Shown in pieces: positions 37,659-47,383 of a DNA stretch of 64,000 nucleotides. The stretch covers positions 248,001 through 312,000 of the forward strand of contig NZ_PTJA01000002.1 of NCBI RefSeq assembly GCF_002934545.1. The letters run 5' to 3'. The notes beneath the pieces were generated by a model. It worked only from the letters and a program-made list of their open reading frames with translations, did not search any database and was not told where the DNA came from. This DNA comes from Lacrimispora xylanisolvens (GTDB lineage Bacteria; Bacillota; Clostridia; Lachnospirales; Lachnospiraceae). The position numbers were made by a program, and so were the translations under genes. Position 1 is the first letter of the stretch, and each line of letters opens with the position of its first letter.

Positions 37659-39254
37659 ATGCAGACAGAAGGTCATACGGTACAAAAAACCATTAACCGT
37701 TACCGGAGTTTTCGATATGAACTGATACTGGAAGGGATTCTGACAGGTGCCATAGCCGGCTCTGTAGTGGTATTATTCCGGTATTTATTAAGCCATGGAG
37801 AAGAGATTTTAAAATGGGTACTAAATGCGGTAAAGGGGAAACCGCTACTCATCGCCATCTGGTTTCTGGCTCTTACTGCCGGTGCCTTTTTTGTGGCAGT
37901 CCTGCTTAAATGGGAGTCTTTTATCTCAGGCAGTGGAATTCCCCAGGTAGAAGGGGAAATGATTGGTGAGCTGGATCCCTGCTGGTGGAAAACCCTTGCT
38001 GCAAAGCTTGCGGGCGGGCTGGTATCTCTTGGATTTGGTCTTTCCCTTGGACGGGAAGGCCCCAGTATTCAACTTGGAGCCATGACAGCAAAAGGCATTT
38101 CCCGAATTTCAAAAAGATCTAAGACAGAAGAGAAGCTTTTAATCACATGCGGAGCCAGTGCAGGTCTTTCTGCTGCCTTTAATGCGCCCATTGCCGGAGT
38201 TTTATTCTCCCTGGAAGAGATACATAAACATTTTTCACCGGAAATTCTCTTATCTACCATGGCATCCTCCATCACTGCGGATTTCGTTTCCCGGAATGTA
38301 TTTGGTTTAAAACCGGTTTTTGATCTTCAGATCACAGAAATGATTCCTCTTAATTGCTACGGATATGTAGTCGCATTTGGAGTGATTATCGGAGCAATGG
38401 GTGTGGTATATAATACAACACTTTCTAAGACCCAGGATTTGTATCAGAAAATCCCAAATCAATTTGTGCGGTTAATGATACCGTTTTTATTAGCGGGAGT
38501 GTTCGGACTATATTATCCGGCAGTACTGGGCGGAGGTCATTCACTGATAGAAGTACTGACATCAGGGCAGATGATGCTTGGAGCATTGTGTGTGTTATTG
38601 CTGTTAAAGTTTGCCTTTTCTCTTATCAGTTTTGGATCCGGCGCTCCGGGCGGAATCTTTCTGCCGCTCCTGGTGCTTGGCGCAGTAATCGGAAGTATCT
38701 ATTGCAACGCAGTGGGAATCATGACAGATTCCCTTCAGGGTCTTTTGGATAATTTCATCATACTGGGAATGGCAGGTTATTTCGCAGCCATTGTGAGAGC
38801 ACCCATTACCGGAATTATTTTAATCAGTGAAATGACTGGAAGCTTTACCCATTTACTTTCTCTTTCCCTTGTATCCCTGATCGCATATGTAATCCCCGAT
38901 ATGGTACGCTGCGCTCCTGTTTACGACCAGCTGCTTCACCGCCTTTTACGAAAATTAAATCCTGACAGAGAAACTTCCCTTACAGGGGAAAAGGTGCTGG
39001 TGGAAGGGATGATTTTTCATGGCAGCGAGGCAGAAGGAAAGAAAGTTTCCGAAATCCAGTGGCCACGTACCTGTCTTCTCATCTCTCTTTTAAGGGGAGA
39101 AGCTGAGTTCGTTCCCAGAGGGGAAACAAAGTTTCTGGCAGGTGATAAAATGGTTATTCTCTGTGATGAGTCAGCTCAGGGAAAGCTTCATGAAGTCCTG
39201 TTAAATGTGTGTGAAACTGTCAAGATGGAATCGGTAATCCGATCACATTCCTGA
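37659..39254 (+). CDS. ClC family chloride channel/antiporter with C-terminal RCK-type domain
   Basis: A 531-residue ClC protein. The three ion-path motifs are present: GSGIPQ, GREGPS (with the gating Glu) and GGIFLP; the proton-side Glu appears in FSLEEIHKH, so a 2Cl-/H+ exchanger rather than a channel is likely. About ten membrane helices follow the usual pattern. The last 90 residues (VEGMIFHGSEAEGKKVSEIQ to the end) look like a TrkA-C/RCK-C domain, which may bind a nucleotide ligand. AGGAGG lies 6 nt before the ATG. It could help acid or halide balance. Confidence 0.93.
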   Translation: MQTEGHTVQKTINRYRSFRYELILEGILTGAIAGSVVVLFRYLLSHGEEILKWVLNAVKGKPLLIAIWFLALTAGAFFVAVLLKWESFISGSGIPQVEGEMIGELDPCWWKTLAAKLAGGLVSLGFGLSLGREGPSIQLGAMTAKGISRISKRSKTEEKLLITCGASAGLSAAFNAPIAGVLFSLEEIHKHFSPEILLSTMASSITADFVSRNVFGLKPVFDLQITEMIPLNCYGYVVAFGVIIGAMGVVYNTTLSKTQDLYQKIPNQFVRLMIPFLLAGVFGLYYPAVLGGGHSLIEVLTSGQMMLGALCVLLLLKFAFSLISFGSGAPGGIFLPLLVLGAVIGSIYCNAVGIMTDSLQGLLDNFIILGMAGYFAAIVRAPITGIILISEMTGSFTHLLSLSLVSLIAYVIPDMVRCAPVYDQLLHRLLRKLNPDRETSLTGEKVLVEGMIFHGSEAEGKKVSEIQWPRTCLLISLLRGEAEFVPRGETKFLAGDKMVILCDESAQGKLHEVLLNVCETVKMESVIRSHS

Positions 39255-39321
39255 CATTTTGGTTGACTTTTTCTTTGGAATAGACGTAAACTGGTAGAAA
39301 AGGCAGTCAGGAGTTTGAGCC

Positions 39322-40053
39322 ATGAATAATCAGACAAAAGATAGAATGGATGAACTGGAACGCCGGCGCAGGTCAAGAGAACGCCGGTATAAGCAAAAGA
39401 AAAAGAAGAAAAAAAGAGCATTCTTTTACATATTCCTGCGGTTCGTCATATGGACCGGATTATTAGCCTGTATTCTATGGGGATTAATTTCTCTTTTCGG
39501 AAGAAACTATGTGGATATCAGGTCAATTACCATGCCGGATTACGTCCAGCAGGACTTCCTTGACTTCAATCCTTATTCAAGACCGGGAACTAAGATGAAA
39601 CGAATTAACGGAATTGTAATTCACTATGTTGCCAACCCCGGTACTACAGCAAAGCAGAACCGGGATTATTTTGCCAGCTTAAAGGATCAGACAGGGGAGA
39701 AAAAGATCTCTGCAAGCAGTCACTTTATTATTGGCCTGGAAGGGGAGATTCTTCAGGAAATCCCCATCTACGAAGTAGCCTATGCAACCTCAAAGGAGAA
39801 AAATAAGGATACGGTTTCCATAGAATGCTGTCATCCCGATGAAACCGGTAAATTTAATGACCAGACTTATGCTTCTTTGGTGAAATTTACGGCTCTTTTG
39901 TGCAAAGAACTGGGATTGACGGAAAAGGATGTAATCCGGCATTATGATGCCACCGGCAAGGATTGCCCCAGATATTTCGTGGCCCATGAGGATGCATGGA
40001 AGCAGTTCTTACAAGATGTAAAAACAGAGAGAAAGGGTATCAAAGAGGAGTAA
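39322..40053 (+). CDS. Membrane-anchored N-acetylmuramoyl-L-alanine amidase (Amidase_2)
   Basis: A 243-residue cell-wall hydrolase. A very basic N-terminus (RRRRSRERRYKQKKKKKKR) precedes one membrane helix (about residues 34-56), then the catalytic domain outside. Zinc ligands fit Amidase_2: His in GIVIHYVANP, His in RHYDATGKDCPR and the Cys of the same motif. It cuts the bond between muramic acid and the stem peptide. Substrates may be spore or vegetative wall. AGGAG precedes the ATG. The next gene, a response regulator, follows within 25 bp, but a shared role is not evident. Confidence 0.9.
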   Translation: MNNQTKDRMDELERRRRSRERRYKQKKKKKKRAFFYIFLRFVIWTGLLACILWGLISLFGRNYVDIRSITMPDYVQQDFLDFNPYSRPGTKMKRINGIVIHYVANPGTTAKQNRDYFASLKDQTGEKKISASSHFIIGLEGEILQEIPIYEVAYATSKEKNKDTVSIECCHPDETGKFNDQTYASLVKFTALLCKELGLTEKDVIRHYDATGKDCPRYFVAHEDAWKQFLQDVKTERKGIKEE

Positions 40054-40077
40054 AACTACAGGCAATGGGGGATTGCA

Positions 40078-40908
40078 ATGTACCGATTATTGATTGTTGA
40101 CGATGAAGCCATTATCAGACAGGGACTTGGAATGCTGCCCTGGAAGGAAAATGAGATTGAGGTTGTGGGGATTTTAAAAGACGGCATTGAGGCAGAAGAG
40201 TGGATCGACAGTCAGGAGATCGATATTTTACTTACGGACATCCGGATGCCCGGGCTATCTGGAATCGAACTGGCAAAACGTACCCTGCAGAATTATCCGG
40301 ATGCAAAAGTCATTCTTCTCACGGGATACGGTGAGTTTGAATACGCAAGGGAAGCCATTTCACTTGGGGTATCTGACTATATCTTAAAACCATCCACACC
40401 AGACGAAATCATGGCATGTGTGAAGAATGCATGTGAGAAATTTAATCAGGAAAAAAAGACGAAAATAAAGCTGGAGGAGCTGGAATCAAAAATTCAGGGA
40501 TATTCAGCTCTTGTTAAGCCTGCAGAAGAGATTCTGGAAGCAGAAGAAGAACGGATTGGAAAAATCATAAAATATATCTATGAAAATTATGACAGAGAGT
40601 TAAGCTTATCGGTTCTTTCCGAAGAATTTCACTTTACCACTGTTTATATGAGCCATTATATAAAAAAAGAAACAGGATATACATTTCTTGAGATTCTCAC
40701 TTCCGTGAGAATGTATTATGCCGCAAAATATCTTACAGAAACCAAGCTGAAAAACGGAGAAATCTGCAGTAAAATCGGTATCTCAGACGAACGGTATTTC
40801 GGACAGATATTTAAGAAGAACTATGGTATGACACCGTATGAATACCGAAAATCAGGAAGCCATGCAGTCAATCCCTTTCAGAAATTTACGGAGACAGCCC
40901 AGTTATGA
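40078..40908 (+). CDS. Response regulator, AraC type (YesN-like)
   Basis: A 276-residue two-component regulator. Receiver domain 1-120 with DD at the acidic pocket (IVDDEA), phospho-acceptor Asp in LLTDIRMPGLSG, Thr/Ser in LLTGYGEF and Lys in ILKPST. An AraC-type DNA-binding domain fills the C-terminus (SLSVLSEEFHFTTVYMSHYIKKETG, then GISDERYFGQIFKKNYGMTPYEYRK). It overlaps the sensor kinase gene by 4 bp (ATGA), and together they sit before a sugar ABC transporter, the usual arrangement for carbohydrate-responsive YesMN pairs. Confidence 0.95.
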   Translation: MYRLLIVDDEAIIRQGLGMLPWKENEIEVVGILKDGIEAEEWIDSQEIDILLTDIRMPGLSGIELAKRTLQNYPDAKVILLTGYGEFEYAREAISLGVSDYILKPSTPDEIMACVKNACEKFNQEKKTKIKLEELESKIQGYSALVKPAEEILEAEEERIGKIIKYIYENYDRELSLSVLSEEFHFTTVYMSHYIKKETGYTFLEILTSVRMYYAAKYLTETKLKNGEICSKIGISDERYFGQIFKKNYGMTPYEYRKSGSHAVNPFQKFTETAQL

Positions 40909-42644
40909 AAAGATGGTATCGCAGACAAAATTTTCACAGTAAGCTGATGTTTCTTTTTCTCACTCTGATTCTCGTTCCCGTCATTTTTCTCTCGTTTATG
41001 GAGTTTTCCTATGCAAGAAGAATACTGGCGGATAAAACCAATGATTACTTAAAGAATCTTGCGTCAGTCACACTTTCAAAAATTGAAAGCACAGTGACTG
41101 CGATTGAAAATGTTGCTTTTTATATCAATGGAAACGATACCATACAAAGTTCTTTAAAATCAGAACAGGAGCTGGCAGACGACAGACTGGCTTATTACCG
41201 TCTCCACAGCAATATCCGGGAGATCCTTTCTTCCTATGCCCTGCTGCGGCAGGAGATTAACGCAATCAGCATCCGGTCTGACTCAGACAGAGAGTACACT
41301 TATACGAAAATTCGCAGCGGGACTCCCATGGATATCAGAGAATATATCCGGGATGAGAATCAGTACTGGGAAGTAAAAAACGGGCATATTGTTCTGATGA
41401 AAAAGCTGTATGGATTTCCTTCAAAAAAGTCCCTTGGATATGTTGCCCTGGATGTAAATGAGAAAAGTTTATATGATATTATTTCTGATATCGATCTGTC
41501 CCAGGAAGGCAACGTTTTTCTTGTCAATGAAGAAGGGCGCATTCTGGCTGCCAGTTCCAAGGAGCTTTCCGGAGAAGTGTTGAAAGAACCTTATATTAAC
41601 TGCTTCGGGGAGAAGGAAGCATTCTACCGGGATGTAAAAATCGGAGATCAGAATTACAGCATTTATAACAGTGCTCCGATCTCAAATGGCTGGCACATGA
41701 TGCTTGCCATACCAAGAGATTATTACCTGCGGGATGTAACAAAACTAAAGAACATCGTTATACTGGTCACCGCCATAACGGCTTGTCTGGCAGCCCTCAT
41801 CTCTGCTCTGGTATCCAGAAATATGACTAAACCCCTTCGGGAACTGACAAAGGCCATGGAGAATTTCGGTCAGGGAGATTTTAATATAAACTGCGAAGTC
41901 AATTCCGAAGATGAGATCGGACGGCTGAGCCATACCTTTAATCAGATGGTAAACGATATGAACAGTCTGGTCAGTACGGTCTATGAGCAGAAGGTAATGA
42001 AACAGGAAGCCCAGATGAAATCTCTGCAGATGCAGATTAATCCTCATTTTCTCTATAATACCCTGGACACCATTAACTGGATGGCGCGAATCCGTCACGC
42101 AGATGATATCGGGGATATGGTGGCAGCCCTGGGTAATATGATGCGTTATTCTCTGGAAAAGAAGTCATTCGTCCGCATTCGGGAAGAGGTTAAGAATTTA
42201 GAGGATTATCTAGCGATTCAGAATTACCGTTATCAGGATAAGATGGAGGCAGTCATAAAAATTGATGAAAGCCTGATGGATCTTTCTATCCCCCGCCTTT
42301 TAATACAGCCCATTCTGGAAAATGCTATCGTACACGGTATTGAGGAAAAGCTGGACAAAGGACATATTGTGGTTGCAGCCTGGTTAGAGGGTGACGATTT
42401 GTATATCCAGGTGGAAGATGACGGCGTGGGCATGACGGAAGAAGCCATTTCCCAAATCCTGTCCGAGGATTACTCCATGAAAAAGAGAGGCCATACTTCC
42501 ATTGGAGTTGTCAATGTCAATCGCAGAATCCAGATGATTTACGGTCAGGATTATGGTCTTCTGATACAAAGTGTATTAGGAGCCGGAACCAGAATGACCA
42601 TACACATTCCGGCTGTTTTAAAAGAGCAAAATGAAATAAAGTAA
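40905..42644 (+). CDS. Sensor histidine kinase (YesM-like)
   Basis: A 579-residue membrane kinase. TM1 about residues 14-32, a Cache-like extracellular domain to about residue 280, TM2 about 283-303, HAMP (RNMTKPLRELTKAMENFGQGDF), then the His_kinase domain with the phospho-His in INPHFLYNTLDTINWMA and a HATPase domain with LLIQPILENAIVHGIE and DDGVGM. It should sense an extracellular sugar, perhaps via the binding protein encoded next, and phosphorylate the YesN-like partner. Confidence 0.95.
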   Translation: MKRWYRRQNFHSKLMFLFLTLILVPVIFLSFMEFSYARRILADKTNDYLKNLASVTLSKIESTVTAIENVAFYINGNDTIQSSLKSEQELADDRLAYYRLHSNIREILSSYALLRQEINAISIRSDSDREYTYTKIRSGTPMDIREYIRDENQYWEVKNGHIVLMKKLYGFPSKKSLGYVALDVNEKSLYDIISDIDLSQEGNVFLVNEEGRILAASSKELSGEVLKEPYINCFGEKEAFYRDVKIGDQNYSIYNSAPISNGWHMMLAIPRDYYLRDVTKLKNIVILVTAITACLAALISALVSRNMTKPLRELTKAMENFGQGDFNINCEVNSEDEIGRLSHTFNQMVNDMNSLVSTVYEQKVMKQEAQMKSLQMQINPHFLYNTLDTINWMARIRHADDIGDMVAALGNMMRYSLEKKSFVRIREEVKNLEDYLAIQNYRYQDKMEAVIKIDESLMDLSIPRLLIQPILENAIVHGIEEKLDKGHIVVAAWLEGDDLYIQVEDDGVGMTEEAISQILSEDYSMKKRGHTSIGVVNVNRRIQMIYGQDYGLLIQSVLGAGTRMTIHIPAVLKEQNEIK

Positions 42645-42654
42645 AAATTAATGA

Positions 42655-42694
42655 AGTTCGGTAGGCATGAATAATGCCTGCTGAACTTTTTTTG
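42655..42694 (+). terminator. Terminator after the two-component genes
   Basis: AGTTCGGTAGGCAT and ATGCCTGCTGAACT arms (one GU-type mismatch), followed by seven T. Confidence 0.88.
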
Positions 42695-42861
42695 ATCAAT
42701 ATGATTAATATTTTAAACATTTTCATTAAATTAGTATGTATAAACCATAACTATAAATTGCTATAATAAGGAACAGAAATCAGCGCTGATGGGGAATGAT
42801 AAGTAATATTGGCAACCAGAATGATATTTTGCCGTTTTATGACGGCAGATTGGAGAGGGCT

Positions 42862-44223
42862 ATGAAAAAAAGACAAATCGGAATGTTGTTATGTGCAGCG
42901 GCAGCAGCCATTGCTCTGGCAGGATGCGGCAGCGGGAAAACAAAAACGGAGGACACCAAGGCTGGTCAGGAAAGCAGTAAGGAAACCGGTAAGGAAAGCA
43001 GTCAGGCTGCAGCAGGCGGGGATGTGGTAATCAAGGTATTTTCCAACTTACCAGACCGTACCAGCGGCCAGGGTCTCATCGAGCAGATGCTGTTTGACCA
43101 GTATATGGAGAAGAATCCCAATGTAAAGATCCAGGTGGAAGCGCTGGACGACGAAAGCTATAAAACCAAATTCAAAGCATATGCATCAGGTTCCGATATG
43201 CCGGATTTAGTAAATGCATGGGGGCAGCCGTCATTTCTTGATGAAGTGATTGATGCCGGGCTTCTGGCAGAATTAAATCCAGCAGATTATAAGGATTATG
43301 GATTTATCCAGGGTGCTCTGGACGGATTCAGCAAGGATGGAAAATTATATGGACTAGCAAGAAATACCGACGTAATGGCATTTTATTATAACAAGTCCAT
43401 GTTTGAAAAATATGGAGTAAAGGTTCCTGAGACCTATGATGATTTACTGGCAGCTGTTAATACATTCAAGGCAGCAGGCGTAATTCCGGTATCCATGGAT
43501 GGTTCTGACAAATGGCCTCTTTCCATCTATATCAATGCATTGTATCAGCAGTATAACGGCAGCTCATCTTCCAAGGAAATCAGAGAGGCAGTAAAAACAG
43601 GTGATTATTCCAACGAAGCATGGACAAAATCTCTGGATCAGCTGAAAAAATCCATTGATGCAGGTATTTTCCAGACCGGATTTGAGACAACCGATTATGC
43701 CACCAGCATGAATTTATTCACCAATGGCCAGGCTGCCATGTATTACATGGGAAGCTGGGAGATGTCCATGGCAACCAATGAAAATATTCCGGAAGAGATC
43801 AGAAATAACATCGGCGTATTCAACATGCCGGCAGTAGAAGGCGGAAAAGGCACAAAGACCGATCTTACGGCATGGAATGGCGGCGGTCATGCAGTAACAG
43901 CCAACTCCAAGGTAAAAGCGGAAGCCATCAAGCTGTTAAATTATATGTATCAGCCTGAAAACTGGTCCAAACTTTGCTGGGAAAAGGGAGTATGTATGTC
44001 AGCCCAGAATTTCTCACAGTATTTAACAGGCAAAGAAACTGCACTGCAGCTGGAGTTTGTAGATAAAGTAAATCATGCAACAAGCATTTCCGGAGTAACA
44101 TTTAACGATCTGGGAACCAACCAGTTTAAAACTGTCAGTGAGGATGCCTCTGTTGAATTTGCCATCGGTCAGCTTACAGCAAAGGATTTTACAGATAAAC
44201 TGGCAGGTGCAATGAAGAAATAG
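42862..44223 (+). CDS. Carbohydrate ABC transporter substrate-binding lipoprotein
   Basis: A 453-residue solute-binding protein of family 1 (MalE-like). Signal peptide with lipobox: MKKRQIGMLLCAAAAAIA then LAGCGSG, so it is lipid-anchored outside the membrane. A Ser/Glu/Lys-rich linker precedes the binding domain. LVNAWGQPSFLDEVIDAG and MAFYYNKSMFEKYGVKVPETYDDL match the family. A frame from 42796 is open, but GGAGAGG just before the ATG at 42862 and the signal peptide fix the start. First gene of a four-gene sugar unit; no ATPase is encoded, so a shared MsiK/MsmX-type ATPase is expected. Confidence 0.95.
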   Translation: MKKRQIGMLLCAAAAAIALAGCGSGKTKTEDTKAGQESSKETGKESSQAAAGGDVVIKVFSNLPDRTSGQGLIEQMLFDQYMEKNPNVKIQVEALDDESYKTKFKAYASGSDMPDLVNAWGQPSFLDEVIDAGLLAELNPADYKDYGFIQGALDGFSKDGKLYGLARNTDVMAFYYNKSMFEKYGVKVPETYDDLLAAVNTFKAAGVIPVSMDGSDKWPLSIYINALYQQYNGSSSSKEIREAVKTGDYSNEAWTKSLDQLKKSIDAGIFQTGFETTDYATSMNLFTNGQAAMYYMGSWEMSMATNENIPEEIRNNIGVFNMPAVEGGKGTKTDLTAWNGGGHAVTANSKVKAEAIKLLNYMYQPENWSKLCWEKGVCMSAQNFSQYLTGKETALQLEFVDKVNHATSISGVTFNDLGTNQFKTVSEDASVEFAIGQLTAKDFTDKLAGAMKK

Positions 44224-44292
44224 AACTTCGGTTTTCACATAAGGGGGCTGCAGCAACAGCTCCCTTTGTCTTACAAAAAGTGAGGAAAAAAT

Positions 44293-45165
44293 ATGCATAA
44301 ATTATACAGCAATAAGAAAGTCATCTTTTCTTTGATGGCTCCCGGGCTCTTTGTATTTGCAGCTGCCATTCTGGCGCCCATTCTTTTAAGTGTGTATTAT
44401 GGTTTTACCGACTACTCAGGAATCGGAAAAAGCAGCTTCATCGGACTTGATAACTACAGGACCCTGTTTCAGGATTCCGTATTCTGGACAGCTCTTCGCA
44501 ATTCCCTGTTTTTAGCCATTGGTTTCATCTGTATCCAGCATCCACTTGCCATGCTGACTGCCATTAAGCTAGACCAGCTCCAGGGAAAGGCAGAGGGACT
44601 GTTTCGCTGTATTTTCTTTATCCCAAACGTAATTTCTGTTGCAGTAATCGCCTACCTGTGGAAATTTATCTATAATCCCAACTTCGGTCTGGTGGCTAAG
44701 GTGTTAAAGAACTTAGGATTTACGGGCCAGCTTAATCTCTTAGGCTCCGGCAACGCAATCTGGTCGGTTCTGGTGGTCTTAATCTGGCACGGATTTGGCT
44801 GGGGAATGCTGATTTATTATACTGGTGTTAAAAATATAGATCCTGTTATGTATGAAGCAGCCTCCATTGACGGGGCAAATGGAAGGGATATTTTCTTTCA
44901 TATCACTCTGCCCTTAATGAAACCGGTCATTCAGGTGAATGTGACCATGGCGGTAATCGCAGCATTAAAACAGATGGAGACCGTATATTTACTCACGGCA
45001 GGTGGTCCCGGCAATGAGACCCAGTTTATGGCAAGTTACTTATACAAACAGGCGTTCCAGTCCTATAAATACGGTTATGGAAATTCCATCAGTGTAATGT
45101 TTATTGTGATCTGTCTGATATCCACTGTTGCACTTAACCGCATATTTGCAGAAAGAGGGGAATAG
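44293..45165 (+). CDS. Sugar ABC transporter permease (MalF/UgpA-like)
   Basis: A 290-residue inner membrane subunit with six helices. The EAA loop that contacts the ATPase is EAASIDGANGRDIFFHITLPLMKP. Typical start LYSNKKVIFSLMAPGLFVF and LTAGGPGNETQFMASYLY near the end. It follows the binding protein by 70 bp and precedes the second permease by 5 bp. Confidence 0.95.
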   Translation: MHKLYSNKKVIFSLMAPGLFVFAAAILAPILLSVYYGFTDYSGIGKSSFIGLDNYRTLFQDSVFWTALRNSLFLAIGFICIQHPLAMLTAIKLDQLQGKAEGLFRCIFFIPNVISVAVIAYLWKFIYNPNFGLVAKVLKNLGFTGQLNLLGSGNAIWSVLVVLIWHGFGWGMLIYYTGVKNIDPVMYEAASIDGANGRDIFFHITLPLMKPVIQVNVTMAVIAALKQMETVYLLTAGGPGNETQFMASYLYKQAFQSYKYGYGNSISVMFIVICLISTVALNRIFAERGE

Positions 45166-45169
45166 GCAT

Positions 45170-46018
45170 ATGGATAAATCAGCGATAGCAACCAGAAATA
45201 ATCCGGGAAGAGTGCTGACCATCACGGTTATGACGATCATAGCCGGAATCCAGATGTTTCCGTTAATCTGGCTGATTGACTTTTCTCTATGCAACAGCAA
45301 TGAACTGTTTACAAATGGAATTCTGGTATGGCCGAAAAAAATTCAGTGGGTGAATTATGTTCTGGCTTTTACAAACGGAAATTTTTTCCATTATTTGAAA
45401 AACAGCCTGTTAATCAATACACTGGCGGTGGTACTTGTCTTAATTATCTCCATTATGGCGGCATTTGCCTGCAGCAGAATGGAGTGGAAATTAAAGCACG
45501 CAGCCTCCATTTTAATGGTGATGGGTATGATGATTCCGGTCCATGCAACCCTGCTTCCCAATTACGTAATTTATGACAAACTGGGGATTACAGATACCAT
45601 ATGGGCACTGCTCATTCCCTACGTGGCATTTTCCCTGCCTCAGGGCTTTTTCCTCACTACCAGTTTCATGAGCTCCATTCCCAAGGAACTGGAAGAGGCC
45701 GCTTTGATTGACGGTTGTGGAATTTACCGCATCCTGACCATCATTATTTTTCCACTTATGAAATCTTCAATCGTTACAGTATCAATTATGACCTATTTAA
45801 ATAACTGGAATGAATTTATGCTGGCAATTACCTATTTAAGCAGTAAAAAATGGAAGACCCTCCCCTTTGCCATTCTGGAATTTACAGGGCAGTATTCATC
45901 CAACTACGCAGTTCAGTTTGCGGTAATGGCTTTGTCAGCAGCACCGGCATTAATTATTTATATTATTTTAAATAAGCACATTACAAAAGGGGTAGCACTT
46001 GGAGCAGTTAAGGGTTAA
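45170..46018 (+). CDS. Sugar ABC transporter permease (MalG/UgpE-like)
   Basis: A 282-residue permease with six helices and the EAA loop EEAALIDGCGIYRILTIIIFPLMK. FPLIWLIDFSLCNSNELF after TM1 is typical. The frame opens at 45128 inside the previous gene, but GAGGGG 9 nt before the ATG at 45170 fixes the start. Pairs with the previous permease. Confidence 0.95.
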   Translation: MDKSAIATRNNPGRVLTITVMTIIAGIQMFPLIWLIDFSLCNSNELFTNGILVWPKKIQWVNYVLAFTNGNFFHYLKNSLLINTLAVVLVLIISIMAAFACSRMEWKLKHAASILMVMGMMIPVHATLLPNYVIYDKLGITDTIWALLIPYVAFSLPQGFFLTTSFMSSIPKELEEAALIDGCGIYRILTIIIFPLMKSSIVTVSIMTYLNNWNEFMLAITYLSSKKWKTLPFAILEFTGQYSSNYAVQFAVMALSAAPALIIYIILNKHITKGVALGAVKG

Positions 46019-46035
46019 GAAAAGGAGGTATGGCG

Positions 46036-47373
46036 TTGAATATACATCAGTATCTGACATTTGGCGATGCAATGCTTTTGCAGGAAGAATCGGCTGGGGA
46101 ATTTCTTCCTGATGATGGAACGGAAAATGAGGTGATTAATCTTTATCCTCACATGGGTTATCAGACCATGGAAGGATTTGGAGGTGCATTTACCGATGCA
46201 GCAGGATCTGTATTTGCAAAGATGAGCAAAGAGCAGCAGGATGAGCTGATTGGGAAGTATTTTTCACCAGAGCAGATGAATTACCAAATGGTCCGGATTC
46301 CAGTGGACAGCTGTGATTTTTCCACCCATATGTACGCAGCAGATGATAAGGAAGATGATGAAGATTTTGAATATTTCAGCTTTCAGGATGTAGAGCAGTA
46401 CATTCTGCCTCTTTTGGACCGGGCAGAGGCATACTGCAAACGAAAACTGCCGATCATGCTTTCCCCGTGGTCTCCTCCCGCCTATATGAAAACCAATTTA
46501 AACCGGAAAGAGGGCGGAGCCCTGAGAAAAAAGTATTACAGCCGGTGGGCCAGATATTTATGCCGTTATATGAAAGAATATACGGACAGAGGCTATCACA
46601 TTCAGAGGCTTTCCATACAAAATGAACCAAAAGCAGTACAGCCATGGGATTCCTGTGTTTACTCTGCCAGCGAGGAACGAGATTTTATCAGAGATTTCCT
46701 GGTGCCGGAGATGGAGAAAAACAATTTAAGCCATATCGAATTGTTTATATGGGATCACAATAAAGAACGGGCATTTGAACGGGCCTGTGAAGTGATGAGT
46801 GACAAGACAGAAGAACTGGTTGCAGGCGTGGCGTTTCACTGGTACAGCGGAGATCATTTTGACGCTCTGTCACTGATTCACGAGAAATATCCGGATAAAA
46901 AGCTGATCTTATCCGAAAGCTGTCTGGAGTTCTCTAAATTTGGAAAAGAAGATCAGTCTGTCAATGCCGGAAGGCTGGCCCATGATATGATTGGCAATTT
47001 AAATCACGGAATGAGCGGATTTTACGACTGGAACGTTCTGCTTGACGAAAAAGGAGGGCCGAATCATACCGGAAATTACTGTGATGCACCATTTCTTTAT
47101 CATGAAGAGACAAAAGAACTGGAAGAGAGGTTCGTACTTCGGTATTACTGGCATTTTACCCATTTTATTCAGCCAGGTGCAGTGAGAATTGCAGCTACCT
47201 GTTATACGTCTTTCCTTGATGTAACGGCCTGGGAAAATCCGGATCATTCCATTGCAGTGATCATTCTGAACAGAAGCAGCAGTGATCTGCCCTATGTGCT
47301 TCGAATATCCGGAAAGCTGGTAAAATATACAGCAAAGGCTTCCTCCATTATAACAGCAGTAATAAAAGAATAG
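46036..47373 (+). CDS. Glycoside hydrolase family 30 enzyme
   Basis: A 445-residue intracellular GH30 beta-glycosidase (glucosylceramidase-like fold). The acid/base Glu is in LSIQNEPKAVQPWDSC and the nucleophile Glu in LILSESCLEF; GFGGAFTDAA and LPIMLSPWSPPAYMKTN are family landmarks. There is no signal peptide, so it acts on imported oligosaccharide from the transporter upstream (12-18 bp gap). Candidate activities are beta-1,6-glucosidase, beta-xylosidase or beta-glucosidase. AGGAGG is only 1 nt before the ATG at 46030 but 7 nt before the in-frame TTG at 46036, so TTG is the better start. Confidence 0.92.
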   Translation: MNIHQYLTFGDAMLLQEESAGEFLPDDGTENEVINLYPHMGYQTMEGFGGAFTDAAGSVFAKMSKEQQDELIGKYFSPEQMNYQMVRIPVDSCDFSTHMYAADDKEDDEDFEYFSFQDVEQYILPLLDRAEAYCKRKLPIMLSPWSPPAYMKTNLNRKEGGALRKKYYSRWARYLCRYMKEYTDRGYHIQRLSIQNEPKAVQPWDSCVYSASEERDFIRDFLVPEMEKNNLSHIELFIWDHNKERAFERACEVMSDKTEELVAGVAFHWYSGDHFDALSLIHEKYPDKKLILSESCLEFSKFGKEDQSVNAGRLAHDMIGNLNHGMSGFYDWNVLLDEKGGPNHTGNYCDAPFLYHEETKELEERFVLRYYWHFTHFIQPGAVRIAATCYTSFLDVTAWENPDHSIAVIILNRSSSDLPYVLRISGKLVKYTAKASSIITAVIKE

Positions 47374-47383
47374 AAGAATCGGA

